DNA of 64,000 nt from Puniceicoccaceae bacterium (GTDB taxonomy: Bacteria; Verrucomicrobiota; Verrucomicrobiia; Opitutales; JAFGAQ01), in the NCBI GenBank assembly GCA_028285755.1, contig JANQOQ010000008.1, positions 567,399-631,398 on the forward strand, in the 5' to 3' direction. Positions 17,530-27,069 of this stretch are shown here, piece after piece. Every line of letters starts with the position of its first letter. Position 1 is the first letter of the stretch. The position numbers and the translations under genes are program-made. The notes beneath the pieces are model-generated. The model was not told the DNA's origin, ran no database searches, and worked only from the letters and a program-made list of their open reading frames with translations.

Positions 17530-18409
17530 TTTTGGGGTAGATCCAGATCAAGGCGATTAATATCAGCCCCAGGATCGAAGCATAATTGCGAAAGTAGCTG
17601 TGGTGGATATAGTAATCGTTGATTCGTAAGGCGCCATCCTCCATCAGCTCGCCTTTGAGCGAAATGACAGCCTTGTCCTTAAGCTCCAAATTTTGAGGCA
17701 CAACCGGCTTGGGTAGGGATTGGTTGTGGATCGTGGCAGGATCACCGGGTATATAGTCTGCTCGATCCAACATTATAGTCGAACCTACTCTCGCTTCTGA
17801 ATTTGCCCAGATTGCAAGGTTGAAGTAATTATACTCATAGGGTTTCTGAATAAATAAAAGAGGAAGCGCGAAATAAATCAGAACTAAAATGAGACTGGTG
17901 GCAATGCGTTTTGGGCTAGCAATTAAGAGGCCGGATATTCCCTTCATGATTGGCTTTCTGAAAGTGAGCCAGATGGAGAGTGCTAAACCTACAAGTGTAG
18001 CAATGTAGATAAACAAGCCCTCGGTAGGTATGAGATTCCAGGTATAAGGCTGCCAACTGAATGGGGCTAAAAGAGGCACTCCCTGATCCCATTTGACCTG
18101 TAGTGCATCCAACAGATGGTGTAACATGCAATGGATAGTTAATATCAAAAAAGCGATATTGGGGTTTCGGGCTAAACGTGAGATGGCTAACGCAAGAATT
18201 AAACAGAACAATGGTGCGGATAAAATGGTCATGTAAGCCCGTATCTCATGAATGCTCAGATCCACAGGGAGGGTGAGCAGGACGCGCTGCAATATCCAGG
18301 GGATGTCAGGGATCAAAATACCCAAAGCTACCCAGCGAATGTCTATATACTTGAGCCATGGAACACCGGGTAGTAATTGTAAGCCTAAATGTGCAAGCGT
18401 ATTGGGCAT
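17513..18409 (-). CDS. Membrane-bound metal-dependent hydrolase-like protein (YdjM/DUF457 type)
   Basis: From the ATG at 18409 the product is 298 residues. The start MPNTLAHLGLQ and GILIPDIPWILQR, together with HCMLHHLLDALQVKWDQG, give the pattern of His and Asp residues inside membrane segments seen in the YdjM (LexA-regulated, DUF457) family. About seven membrane segments follow. The enzymatic activity of the family is not established. The open frame could begin 16 codons earlier (18457), where a GAGGA sits directly before the ATG, too close to be ideal. With the chosen start, its ATG shares bases with the ATG of the divergent DUF167 gene. Confidence 0.7.
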   Translation of the reverse strand: MPNTLAHLGLQLLPGVPWLKYIDIRWVALGILIPDIPWILQRVLLTLPVDLSIHEIRAYMTILSAPLFCLILALAISRLARNPNIAFLILTIHCMLHHLLDALQVKWDQGVPLLAPFSWQPYTWNLIPTEGLFIYIATLVGLALSIWLTFRKPIMKGISGLLIASPKRIATSLILVLIYFALPLLFIQKPYEYNYFNLAIWANSEARVGSTIMLDRADYIPGDPATIHNQSLPKPVVPQNLELKDKAVISLKGELMEDGALRINDYYIHHSYFRNYASILGLILIALIWIYPKIRGRI

Positions 18410-18701
18410 GAAATCAAATCCATCATCGGGCAAAATCCTGATTGATCTCAAGATCATTCCTCAAAGTCAGAAAAATCAATTAGTCGACCGGGACTCTCAG
18501 GGACGGCTGAAGGTCAAAATCAATGCAGCTCCTGAAAGGGGGAAGGCAAATGCTGAATTGCTGGAGTATTTGGCTAAAACACTACACATTTCAAAGAGCC
18601 AGATCGCTATCATTCAGGGTGAGACGAGCCGACAAAAACGGATTGAAATCCGAGGTGTGAAAAAAAGTGGGGTGTTGGCAAAATTAGGATTTGAAGAATA
18701 G
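18408..18701 (+). CDS. DUF167 (YggU) family protein
   Basis: The ATG at 18408 gives 97 residues: MKSNPSSGKILIDLKIIPQSQ, then RLKVKINAAPERGKANAELLEYLAKTL and the closing KRIEIRGV. The motif AAPERGKANAEL is the family signature. These are small alpha/beta proteins of unknown function, often encoded near proline-synthesis or YggT genes; neither is here. The open frame reaches back to 18252, but the added residues match nothing and lie inside the neighbouring gene. Confidence 0.88.
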   Translation: MKSNPSSGKILIDLKIIPQSQKNQLVDRDSQGRLKVKINAAPERGKANAELLEYLAKTLHISKSQIAIIQGETSRQKRIEIRGVKKSGVLAKLGFEE

Positions 18702-18736
18702 AAGATTTGGGTTAGTCAGGATTACATCCTAACTTC

Positions 18737-19576
18737 ATGAGTCATTCCGAATTGAAGGAATCTATTGCACGTGCCGTAGACGCAATATCCAGTGCCGAGA
18801 GTATTCTCATCGGCGCGGGAGCAGGGATGGGTGTGGACTCAGGCCTGCCGGATTTCCGCGGTAAGGAAGGTTTCTGGGAGGCTTATCCTGTGTTTAAGGA
18901 GATGGGCTATTCGTTCCATCAAATGGCTAATCCTGCATGGTTTTTGCGGGATCCGTCCCAGGCCTGGGGTTTTTATGGGCATCGCCTGAATCTCTACCGG
19001 GAGACCCAACCACACAAGGGTTTTCAAATCCTGAAGCGTTGGGTGGAAGTTAAGCAGGGCAGTGGCTTTGTATTTACCTCCAATGTGGATGGTCATTTTC
19101 AGGCGGCGGGGTTTTTGGAGGAGCAGGTATATGAATGCCATGGCTCGATTCATTGGCTGCAGTCCTGCCATGATTCACGGGGGGAGGTTTGGAGTGCCGA
19201 GGGTGTGAAAGTCAAAGTAGATAAGCATACGTACCGGGCAAAGGGCAAACTACCGATGAGTCTTTCCGGGCGTAATGTCTGTCGGCCTAATATCCTGATG
19301 TTTGATGATTTTATGTGGAATGGAGAGCGCTATGACCATCAGCGCTCGCGACTGGGGCAATGGCTCAAGAGCCTGCGACGTGGGCGTGCAGTGGTGATTG
19401 AAATCGGTGCCGGAAAATCCGTGCCTACCGTGCGTTTTAATTGTGAGCGTTACGCGGATATCCTCAAATGCCCACTCATTCGTATTAATCCGCGGGATGC
19501 GGACGGGCCCGAGGGCACTATATCCATTACGATGGGTGGCTGCGAAGCTTTGGAAAAAATTGAAGTAGCACTATAA
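18737..19576 (+). CDS. SIR2 family NAD-dependent protein deacylase
   Basis: The 279-residue protein has the sirtuin NAD site GAGAGMGVDSGLPDFRG (about residues 25-41), TSNVDGHFQ, and the catalytic His in ECHGS. Of the usual two Cys pairs that bind zinc, only one Cys of each is left (QSCHDSRGE and NVCRPN), so the zinc ribbon is incomplete. Sirtuins remove acyl groups from lysine with NAD; some bacterial ones are ADP-ribosyltransferases or defence NADases. Here there is no defence partner nearby, and a housekeeping deacylase is the better guess. It follows the DUF167 gene after 35 bases, and its 3' end overlaps valS by 6 bases. Confidence 0.88.
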   Translation: MSHSELKESIARAVDAISSAESILIGAGAGMGVDSGLPDFRGKEGFWEAYPVFKEMGYSFHQMANPAWFLRDPSQAWGFYGHRLNLYRETQPHKGFQILKRWVEVKQGSGFVFTSNVDGHFQAAGFLEEQVYECHGSIHWLQSCHDSRGEVWSAEGVKVKVDKHTYRAKGKLPMSLSGRNVCRPNILMFDDFMWNGERYDHQRSRLGQWLKSLRRGRAVVIEIGAGKSVPTVRFNCERYADILKCPLIRINPRDADGPEGTISITMGGCEALEKIEVAL

Positions 19577-22321
19577 AACTTCAGTTAAGTCATCTTTCAT
19601 CGCAATTAGTTCGTCCCGTTTATTTTCATTTTGCAGTTTTTGAATTTCTGCGCCCTTTACAACCTTTTCTGGTGCTTTATTCCTGAATCCTGGATTATTT
19701 AATTTGCTCTCAATTCCTTTAATATTCTTTTCTACTTTTAAAATTTCCTGATCAATTCTTTCGATTTCCTTGTCTAAATCAAACTGACTACTATTCAGGT
19801 AAAATCTACCTAATGATACAACAAGTGTTTTGGGCCTCATCTCATTGAAATTTGAGCTATAACTCTTAATTACCTCAATTGACTTTAATCCTGTTAAGTT
19901 CTCGATAATTTTTTGGTAGTCCTCAACTATATAACCAAGGTCTCCAGAAGGTATAAAATCAGCAGTAATACTTGTATCTGAATTAAGATTATATCTAGCT
20001 TTTGTGGCTCTTATACTACTTATTATTTCCTTAAGTAAGTCATTAGTTGATCCATCTTGAAATTCTTTAACATTTATACCTTTCTTCTCGAGTATTTTTA
20101 TTAAATCATTCGATTCTTCTGGATAACATTCCGTTATAAATGAGTCCTCATCGCCATACTCCATGAGGTGCCAGAGTTCCTCGCTGATGAATGGGCAGAA
20201 AGGGTGCAGTAGCAGCAGGAACTGACGAATCACGAGATCCTGAATTGCAATACAGGTTTCGCGTTGCTCGGGATTTTGCAGTTTGCTTTTGGATGCCTCA
20301 ACATACCAATCGCAGAAATCGTTCCAGAAAAAGGAGTAGAGCTTTTGTGTGCACTGGGTGAACTGATAATTTCCAATAGACTTTTGGATGGATTCGGTGG
20401 CATCCAGCACGCTCGAGATCATGGCATGATCCACCCGGTCCATCTTCGCTGGGTCGATTCGGCTGATGATAGTTCCTAGGCTGTGATTATTTTTAAAATC
20501 GCCCTGCATTTGGCGGAAGCGGCAGGCATTCCAGATTTTGTTGCAGAAGTTACGCCCCTGCTCGACGGATTCTTCACTAAAGCGGATATCCTGACCAATT
20601 GGGGCTATATTCAATATCGCAAAACGCAGTCCATCGGCTCCGTATTTTGCGATCAGGTCGAGCGGATCTGGAGAATTGCCCAAGCTTTTGGACATCTTGC
20701 GGCCCTGGATATCGCGAATGATGCCGGTAAAGTAAACATCCTTAAAAGGGATGCGGTCTTTAATCTCATCCAGGCTCAGAGTTTTCTTTTCCGGACCCAT
20801 GAATTCGAGCCCTGCCATGATCATGCGGGCAACCCAGAAGAAGATAATGTCCGGCCCGGTGACGAGGGCAGACGTTGGATAGAATGTATGCAGCCCCTGT
20901 TGTTTTTCTGCTTCTGCATCCGGCCAGCCCATGGTAGCGAAGGGCCAGAGCCACGAAGAGGCCCAAGTATCGAGAACGTCATCGTCTTGCTCCCAGTTTT
21001 CGGGGTCTGATGGGCCTTCAAGGCTGATATGCCAATTGTTGGAGTCGGAGCGATCCTTACCCTTCTTATACCAAACGGGAATGCGATGCCCCCACCAGAG
21101 CTGGCGGCTGATGCACCAGTCCTGAATGTTCTCTAGCCAGTGCAGATACGTCTTTTCCCAGCGTTCGGGGTAGAAGCGAATGATGCCCTCGCGGACTGCC
21201 GCCTTCGCCTCCTCGACTTTCGGGTATTTCAAGAACCACTGCTCAGACAGTCTTGGCTCAATCGGCACGTCTGCGCGCTCGGAGTAACCCACATTGTTTT
21301 CGTAGTCTTCACGCTCAATGAGCAACCCCATTTCTTCGAGCATATTGGCGGCGACCTTGCGCGCCTCGAAGCGGTCCATCCCCACGAAGGGATCTCCTGC
21401 AAGCTCGTTCAGGCGGCCATCCGGGTGAAATACGTCGATGACCTCCAGGTTGTGACGCTGCCCGATTTCAAAGTCCAGCATGTCGTGAGCCGGCGTTACT
21501 TTGAGTGCACCCGTACCGAAGTCTTTTTCGACGGCCTTATCCACGATGATGGGGAGCTCGGCCTTGGGGAACGGACGATAGACGTGTTTGCCAATCAGGT
21601 CGGTATAGCGTGGGTCCTCCGGGTGAACGGCTACTGCCGTATCCCCCATGATTGTCTCTGGGCGGGTAGTGGAAATCTCAATAAATGTTCCTGGTTTTTC
21701 GACCACCTCATATTTCATCTTGTAGAGGATCCCCTTTTGGGGCTTCATGATAACCTCTTCATCCGAGAGCGCCGTGAGTGAGGCCGGGCACCAATTCACC
21801 ATGCGTTTACCGCGATAAATATATCCCCGCTCAAAGAGTTTAATAAATGCAGTTAGCACCGCTTTGCTGTAATCGTCATCGAGAGTATGCACGGTGCGGT
21901 CCCAGTCGCAGGAAGCACCGAGGCTTTGCAGTTGTTTCAGGATGATGCCCCCGTGAGTGTCCCGCCACTCGACGACTTTGTTGTAAAAGGCTTCCCTGCC
22001 CAGATCGTAGCGGGTTTTGCCCTCCTTGCGGAGTTCTTTTTCGACGCGCGTTTGAGTTGCGATGCCGGCATGATCCGTACCGGGTAGCCAGAGCGTATTG
22101 AGCCCGCTCTGCCTTGCATTGCGGGTGAGTACATCCTGAATGGTATTATTGAGTACATGGCCCATGGTTAACACACCGGTTACATTCGGCGGTGGGATGA
22201 CTATGGAGTAAGCCTCATTTGAGGATTCCGCCTTACCTTTAAAACAGCCGGAGTCCAGCCACTGCTGATACCAGCGGCTTTCTACATTTTCCGGATTATA
22301 TGCTTTGGATTCTATGGCCAT
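19571..22321 (-). CDS. valS: Valyl-tRNA synthetase
   Basis: This class I synthetase charges tRNA-Val. The 916-residue protein has the HIGH box as TMGHVLNN after PPPNVTG (about residues 43-57). The editing (CP1) domain includes ISTTRPETIMGDTAV. The KMSKS box is GRKMSKSLGN (about 540), followed by the anticodon-binding domain, and the usual C-terminal coiled coil covers about the last 70 residues. The last 195 codons (about 19571-20155) are strikingly AT-rich. By hand count, two sampled 60-base lines there have 27-28% GC, against 47% in a line just beyond. The codon choice changes too. It seems that this end of the gene has a different origin from the rest. The reading frame is intact. Confidence 0.96.
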   Translation of the reverse strand: MAIESKAYNPENVESRWYQQWLDSGCFKGKAESSNEAYSIVIPPPNVTGVLTMGHVLNNTIQDVLTRNARQSGLNTLWLPGTDHAGIATQTRVEKELRKEGKTRYDLGREAFYNKVVEWRDTHGGIILKQLQSLGASCDWDRTVHTLDDDYSKAVLTAFIKLFERGYIYRGKRMVNWCPASLTALSDEEVIMKPQKGILYKMKYEVVEKPGTFIEISTTRPETIMGDTAVAVHPEDPRYTDLIGKHVYRPFPKAELPIIVDKAVEKDFGTGALKVTPAHDMLDFEIGQRHNLEVIDVFHPDGRLNELAGDPFVGMDRFEARKVAANMLEEMGLLIEREDYENNVGYSERADVPIEPRLSEQWFLKYPKVEEAKAAVREGIIRFYPERWEKTYLHWLENIQDWCISRQLWWGHRIPVWYKKGKDRSDSNNWHISLEGPSDPENWEQDDDVLDTWASSWLWPFATMGWPDAEAEKQQGLHTFYPTSALVTGPDIIFFWVARMIMAGLEFMGPEKKTLSLDEIKDRIPFKDVYFTGIIRDIQGRKMSKSLGNSPDPLDLIAKYGADGLRFAILNIAPIGQDIRFSEESVEQGRNFCNKIWNACRFRQMQGDFKNNHSLGTIISRIDPAKMDRVDHAMISSVLDATESIQKSIGNYQFTQCTQKLYSFFWNDFCDWYVEASKSKLQNPEQRETCIAIQDLVIRQFLLLLHPFCPFISEELWHLMEYGDEDSFITECYPEESNDLIKILEKKGINVKEFQDGSTNDLLKEIISSIRATKARYNLNSDTSITADFIPSGDLGYIVEDYQKIIENLTGLKSIEVIKSYSSNFNEMRPKTLVVSLGRFYLNSSQFDLDKEIERIDQEILKVEKNIKGIESKLNNPGFRNKAPEKVVKGAEIQKLQNENKRDELIAMKDDLTEVL

Positions 22322-22424
22322 GTTCAGACACTTTGCTTGGTAATCCTAATAAATTGTCAAAGTTATTTTTAGCAAAGAAGATTGACGCTATTTGGGGTGC
22401 TGGCTCTTACTGAGGGTTTACTTT

Positions 22425-25250
22425 ATGCTAAAGAAGTCCCATTCGCTGTATTTACCGCTACGCAAACGTGCAGAGAAAATAATCCATTATTTACCGAAGG
22501 ATGATAAGGTGGAACGCCTATCCGGCTATAAGGAATTCCTGGCTGTAGAGCGTGAGCGTATAGTAGATTACCATCGCAAAGGTAAATCCGGGCTCTATGT
22601 CGCACATGCGGGTGCAATCATGATGGATGTTTTAATCCAGTGTGTCTTTCGTACGGCTTTGCTGACTTACTCTGAAAAGCACCTTACTTTGCCCTGTGAG
22701 TGTACTTTAGTCGGCCTGGGCGGCTATGGCAGGGGGGAGATCAGCCCTTCGAGTGATATTGATTTTATGTTCCTTTATCCCGACGATGCACCCAAGAAAG
22801 ATACGGAGCAGCTGAAGGAAATCCTAACACACGAATTACTCTACCCGTTGTGGGACCTGGGGCTGAAAGTAGGGCACTCTTCACGGACAATCAAGGAGGC
22901 CATCCAGGAGTCAAAGGCAGACGTGAAATCACGTAACTCGCTGCTGGAAACTCGGCAGATTCTCGGTTCCAAAAAGCTGCTGAATCAATTTAATCGGGAG
23001 TATCGCAAGAGTCTCGATAAGAGTAAGCTGGGCGTTTATCTGGATGAAATGATCGAAGTGCAACTCAAACGTCGTGAGCAATATGGAGGGAGCGTTTTTG
23101 CCGTAGAGCCCAATATCAAGAATGGTGTAGGGGGGCTCAGAGATTATCAGGGTATTTTCTGGATGTCTAACATGCTTTATGGGGATCACCGCCTCGAGAC
23201 GCTCTATGATGATGAGGTCTATCGTAAGCAGGAGCTAAAGACATTTAGGGATGCTTATGATTTTCTGTTACGCATTCGCAACGAGCTCCACATGGTCAGC
23301 CGGAGACCCACAGATGAGCTTACCTTAAAAGTACAGCCCCATATTGCTGAAAGTCTGGGGTATCAGGGCAATGCCCTGAACCTAGTCGAATCCATGATGC
23401 AGGACTATTACATGCACGCGCACAACATCCTGACGATTGCTAAATCCCTGGAAAAGCGACTCACTCTCTACAGTAAGAGTGAGGGCAAAAGTATTATTAG
23501 TCGTTTTTTTAATAAGAATCAGGAAGTTGAGATCGATGGCTTTCGCTTTAGTGAAGGATTGATCGACTACACCAATGAAGCGATTTTTGATGACACCCCC
23601 GAGAAGCTCATAAAGGTTTTTCATTTATCCCAGGTCACGGATGAGAGTTTTAGTGTAAACCTGGAAAGGCTCATCAGGCAAAAGGCAGAGCTACAGGAAC
23701 CGCCCATTTGGAACTCCCCGGGGTTTACTCAGTCTTTTGTAAAAATCTTGAGTAATACGGGACATGTGCACCCTACATTGGACGAAATGTATACGCTCGG
23801 TGTTTTGACCCGGATGATTCCTGAATTTGAAACACTCAAAAACCAAATACGGCATGATCGGCACCTGACGCGTTTTGCCACCGATTTACGGGTGATGGGA
23901 TCGATTAAGAAACTCGATGGTCTTCTGTTAAGTCATCGTAAGGGTTTACTCGATAACTATTTGAATGAAGTCATCGAGAATACGAATCATATCGGAGATA
24001 TTTACTGGATGTTGTTGCTCTATTCGATTGAATTTCCCGAGCCCTCTTACGGTCCTATGGATGAAATTTCGCCTGATTTGCCCGTGGTAAATTCCATTTT
24101 GGACCGATTCGCACTCGAAAAAGAACAAAAAGAACGAATTTTGAATTTTATTTTTCGGCATCGGAATGTGGCACGTTTCTGGCAACAGGCGTTATTTGAA
24201 GATGCACGGTCTATAACTCACTTCCTTGAGCACATTCATGATGTCGATACACTCAATAGTTCATTTTTGTTTTATTACTGCGATACCTGGGGTAAAAATC
24301 CTCAGTATTGGGAAATTCACTCGTTTCCTGAGATTGAACAACTTCATCGTAACCTCTCTTCTTTATTATCTGTTGGAAACGGCGATCCCAGTATTATCCC
24401 CACAGCCGAGGAAAGTCGTATGATGCTACGCTCCGAAATTCAGGCACAGTATCTTGATAATATTCCCGAAGAAGAGATCGACGCGCATTTCCATCTACTG
24501 CCGGATCGATACTTTGCGAGCCGTGTTATGGACGATGTCAGCCTGCATATACGCCTCATCCATGAATTGCTTCATAGTATCAACGCGGCGGATTCGCTCG
24601 GCAGTTTAAAGCCCATCTTAGATTGGAAAGACATTCCTCAGGAGGGGCAATCGATGTTGAATGTAGTTACCTGGGACCGAGCGAGCCTTTTCTATAAATT
24701 AGCGGGTGCAATAAGCTCAGTGGGCTTAAACATCTTAAGGGCACGTGCTATATCACGAACCGACCATATTACGATTGATACTTTCTATGTAACCCATCCT
24801 AAAACAGGGGTAGTTGAAGATGAAGATTTGCGCGGCCAGTTTGAAGAGGCCGTTGAGGCCATTTTAGTAGAGGGTAATCCAAGCGGTCACCGGGTGAGGG
24901 ATCAATATGAGAAGAGTAAATTTGCTCAAGGCTATGAGAAAATTGCGCAATTTGAAATCTCGATGCCGGTTCATGTTGAGGTCAGCCATGATAAAAATTT
25001 GAATCAGATTATCATTGATTATCAGGGTGCAGATCGTATTGGCCTGCTCTATCAAATTTCCAGGCAGATATCTCGTGCAGGGTTTAACATAGACTCAGTC
25101 AGGGTTAATACGCATAATACGATTGCTGCCGGCACCTTTTATTTGGACTTGCCCAAGAAGCAAAAAGAGTCTCAGTCCCACGCAAAGATAGCGGAACTGC
25201 GAGAAAAATTGATTGCTATTCTATCATCAGATTCTTGGCTTGATCTTTGA
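22425..25250 (+). CDS. glnD: GlnD-type PII uridylyltransferase with degenerate HD domain
   Basis: The 941-residue protein has the GlnD layout. A nucleotidyltransferase domain carries GLGGYGRGEISPSSDIDF (about 97-114, intact). A PII-UTase helical region and an HD region (about 470-620) follow, then two ACT domains (about 755-800 and 860-910; DRASLFYKLAGAIS and DRIGLLYQISRQIS). GlnD adds UMP to PII and GlnK when nitrogen is low, and the HD domain removes it when glutamine is high. Here the core ALFHDIAKG of the HD domain is LLLYSIEFP (about 530-538), without the His-Asp pair, so removal of UMP is probably lost. The ATG at 22425, 8 bases after GAGGG, is preferred to a start 11 codons upstream. 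Confidence 0.9.
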   Translation: MLKKSHSLYLPLRKRAEKIIHYLPKDDKVERLSGYKEFLAVERERIVDYHRKGKSGLYVAHAGAIMMDVLIQCVFRTALLTYSEKHLTLPCECTLVGLGGYGRGEISPSSDIDFMFLYPDDAPKKDTEQLKEILTHELLYPLWDLGLKVGHSSRTIKEAIQESKADVKSRNSLLETRQILGSKKLLNQFNREYRKSLDKSKLGVYLDEMIEVQLKRREQYGGSVFAVEPNIKNGVGGLRDYQGIFWMSNMLYGDHRLETLYDDEVYRKQELKTFRDAYDFLLRIRNELHMVSRRPTDELTLKVQPHIAESLGYQGNALNLVESMMQDYYMHAHNILTIAKSLEKRLTLYSKSEGKSIISRFFNKNQEVEIDGFRFSEGLIDYTNEAIFDDTPEKLIKVFHLSQVTDESFSVNLERLIRQKAELQEPPIWNSPGFTQSFVKILSNTGHVHPTLDEMYTLGVLTRMIPEFETLKNQIRHDRHLTRFATDLRVMGSIKKLDGLLLSHRKGLLDNYLNEVIENTNHIGDIYWMLLLYSIEFPEPSYGPMDEISPDLPVVNSILDRFALEKEQKERILNFIFRHRNVARFWQQALFEDARSITHFLEHIHDVDTLNSSFLFYYCDTWGKNPQYWEIHSFPEIEQLHRNLSSLLSVGNGDPSIIPTAEESRMMLRSEIQAQYLDNIPEEEIDAHFHLLPDRYFASRVMDDVSLHIRLIHELLHSINAADSLGSLKPILDWKDIPQEGQSMLNVVTWDRASLFYKLAGAISSVGLNILRARAISRTDHITIDTFYVTHPKTGVVEDEDLRGQFEEAVEAILVEGNPSGHRVRDQYEKSKFAQGYEKIAQFEISMPVHVEVSHDKNLNQIIIDYQGADRIGLLYQISRQISRAGFNIDSVRVNTHNTIAAGTFYLDLPKKQKESQSHAKIAELREKLIAILSSDSWLDL

Positions 25251-26956
25251 TGCAGATCATTGATCGCGAGAAAAAACTGGTAGATTTACTTCATCGACTG
25301 GGAACCATTGCACACGAGACCGATTCCCCGACAGAAGCTTTGCAGCTTTCAATCGATGCGGTGGTCAGGTATTTTGAATCAGGCATCGGTCGGATCAGCA
25401 TCTACAATCCTAACAATGCGCGACTGGAAATTGAGGCGTCGGTGGGGTTACCTGAAGATTCCAGGGAATGGAAATTCCCGCTGGGAGTTGGGTTATGCGG
25501 TTGGGTGTCTCTCTATCAGAGAAACGCCCTCATTGAGGACGTCGCGTTGGATCAGCGCTATTTGAGGATTACCGATTTTATCCAGTCTGCAATAGCGGTG
25601 CCTCTGCTGGATGGGGAAAGTGTATTGGGGTCATTGATTATTGAAGCCTCAGAGGTTGGGTATTTTTCAGAAGAACACCTCAAGGATCTGGAACTGATTG
25701 GCAAAGTTTTAACCCCCTATACGATACGGCTTTGGCAACTTTACAACCTCCGTCGTAAATCGACTCAATACGAGTCGATCGTAGATATGGTTCAGAAGCT
25801 TTCAAATCGTTTTGAGTTATCGGGCCTGTTGGGAGATCTAGCCGTAGAAACCCGAAACATTCTGGGTTGTGAGTACTGTACTTTGTATCTTCTGGATACT
25901 TCGGGAAAAACGTTGCATCTGCAATCCATTGCCGGACCCGAGGGTTTGATGGACTACTCTGAAGAGATTCCTTTGGAGGACAGCTCGATGGGCGCAGCTG
26001 TGATCAATGCCAAAACAGTGGAGGTCATAAACCTCAATAAAACGGAAGAGCACCACCTGCAGAATCTATCGACGCGATCAGAGTTAGTGGGTATGCTTGC
26101 CTGCCCGGTGATTTACGAAAAAAGAACCATAGGTATACTCAATGCCTACACCAGTAAGGCGCATTTATTCTCGAATACTGAAAAGAGAGTATTTCGTGCG
26201 CTGGCAGATGTAGGTGCGATCGCCATAGAGAGCACTCGGTTATACGGGCGCATTATCGAAACGGAGACGAGTTTGCGGGATAGTGAGAGGTTGACTACGC
26301 TGGGGTTGCTTTCTGCGGAAATTGCCCATGAAATCCGCAACCCTCTGACGGTCATTAAGCTCCTAGTGGAGAGTCTTACCCTGGATAACAACCTGGATGA
26401 GGCCAAACTCGCGGATATCCATGTGATCATAGAAAAGATCGATCAGTTAGGAGAGATCGTAAGCCGGGTATTAAATTTTGGAAAGCCCCGTAAGCAGCTT
26501 TTCGCCCATTGGGATTTAAACAAAATCGTTGAGGAATCATTGCAGCTGGTCCGTTACAAGTTGATTCGCAGTAATATCAAATACGCCTTTTACCCCAGTG
26601 ATCATGCACTGCTAATTCATGGCAATCGGGGGCAAATCCAACAGGTGCTGCTCAATCTGATTATCAATGCTGAGGAAGCCATGCAGACGGGCGGCAGTGT
26701 GTTAATCGAAACGGAGCTTGAAACGATTGATGAGGTAACCATGGCCAGCGTTGTTATTCGGGATACAGGTTCGGGTATCGGGGAGAGTATTCAAGGAGAT
26801 ATTTTTGAATCCTTTCTGTCGGATAAGCCTCAAGGTACCGGCCTGGGTCTGGCGATCGCAAAAAGAATCCTAAAGGATCACCGGGGGGACATCGAGCTTA
26901 TGGAAACCTCTGAAAAGGGCACTACTTTTCGCTTTTGGTTACCATTTGCCAGTTAA
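25250..26956 (+). CDS. GAF-domain sensor histidine kinase
   Basis: The protein has 568 residues and no membrane segment. Two GAF domains (about 20-165 and 180-335) are followed by a HisKA domain with the phospho-accepting His in AEIAHEIRNPL (about 360). The HATPase domain has NLIINAEEAM, DTGSGIGE and GTGLGLAIAKRIL. It is a cytoplasmic sensor of a small molecule or redox signal. Its ATG overlaps the stop of glnD in TGATG, so translation is coupled. This hints at a link to nitrogen status, like NtrB, though the sensor part differs. No response regulator gene is next to it. Confidence 0.92.
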   Translation: MQIIDREKKLVDLLHRLGTIAHETDSPTEALQLSIDAVVRYFESGIGRISIYNPNNARLEIEASVGLPEDSREWKFPLGVGLCGWVSLYQRNALIEDVALDQRYLRITDFIQSAIAVPLLDGESVLGSLIIEASEVGYFSEEHLKDLELIGKVLTPYTIRLWQLYNLRRKSTQYESIVDMVQKLSNRFELSGLLGDLAVETRNILGCEYCTLYLLDTSGKTLHLQSIAGPEGLMDYSEEIPLEDSSMGAAVINAKTVEVINLNKTEEHHLQNLSTRSELVGMLACPVIYEKRTIGILNAYTSKAHLFSNTEKRVFRALADVGAIAIESTRLYGRIIETETSLRDSERLTTLGLLSAEIAHEIRNPLTVIKLLVESLTLDNNLDEAKLADIHVIIEKIDQLGEIVSRVLNFGKPRKQLFAHWDLNKIVEESLQLVRYKLIRSNIKYAFYPSDHALLIHGNRGQIQQVLLNLIINAEEAMQTGGSVLIETELETIDEVTMASVVIRDTGSGIGESIQGDIFESFLSDKPQGTGLGLAIAKRILKDHRGDIELMETSEKGTTFRFWLPFAS

Positions 26957-27069
26957 GCGGATTGAGTGAGGAGGTTTAGAACTTTTTTTTGGAATTTATC
27001 TTGATTTATTTTAAGCCGAAGGATTGCTTGTTTTGTAACTTCAAATCCTAACTTTTAAATTACGGAAGC

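Noticed and set aside
21140-21781. 213-residue open frame opposite valS
   Set aside because: Antisense shadow of a highly conserved gene; no family signature.
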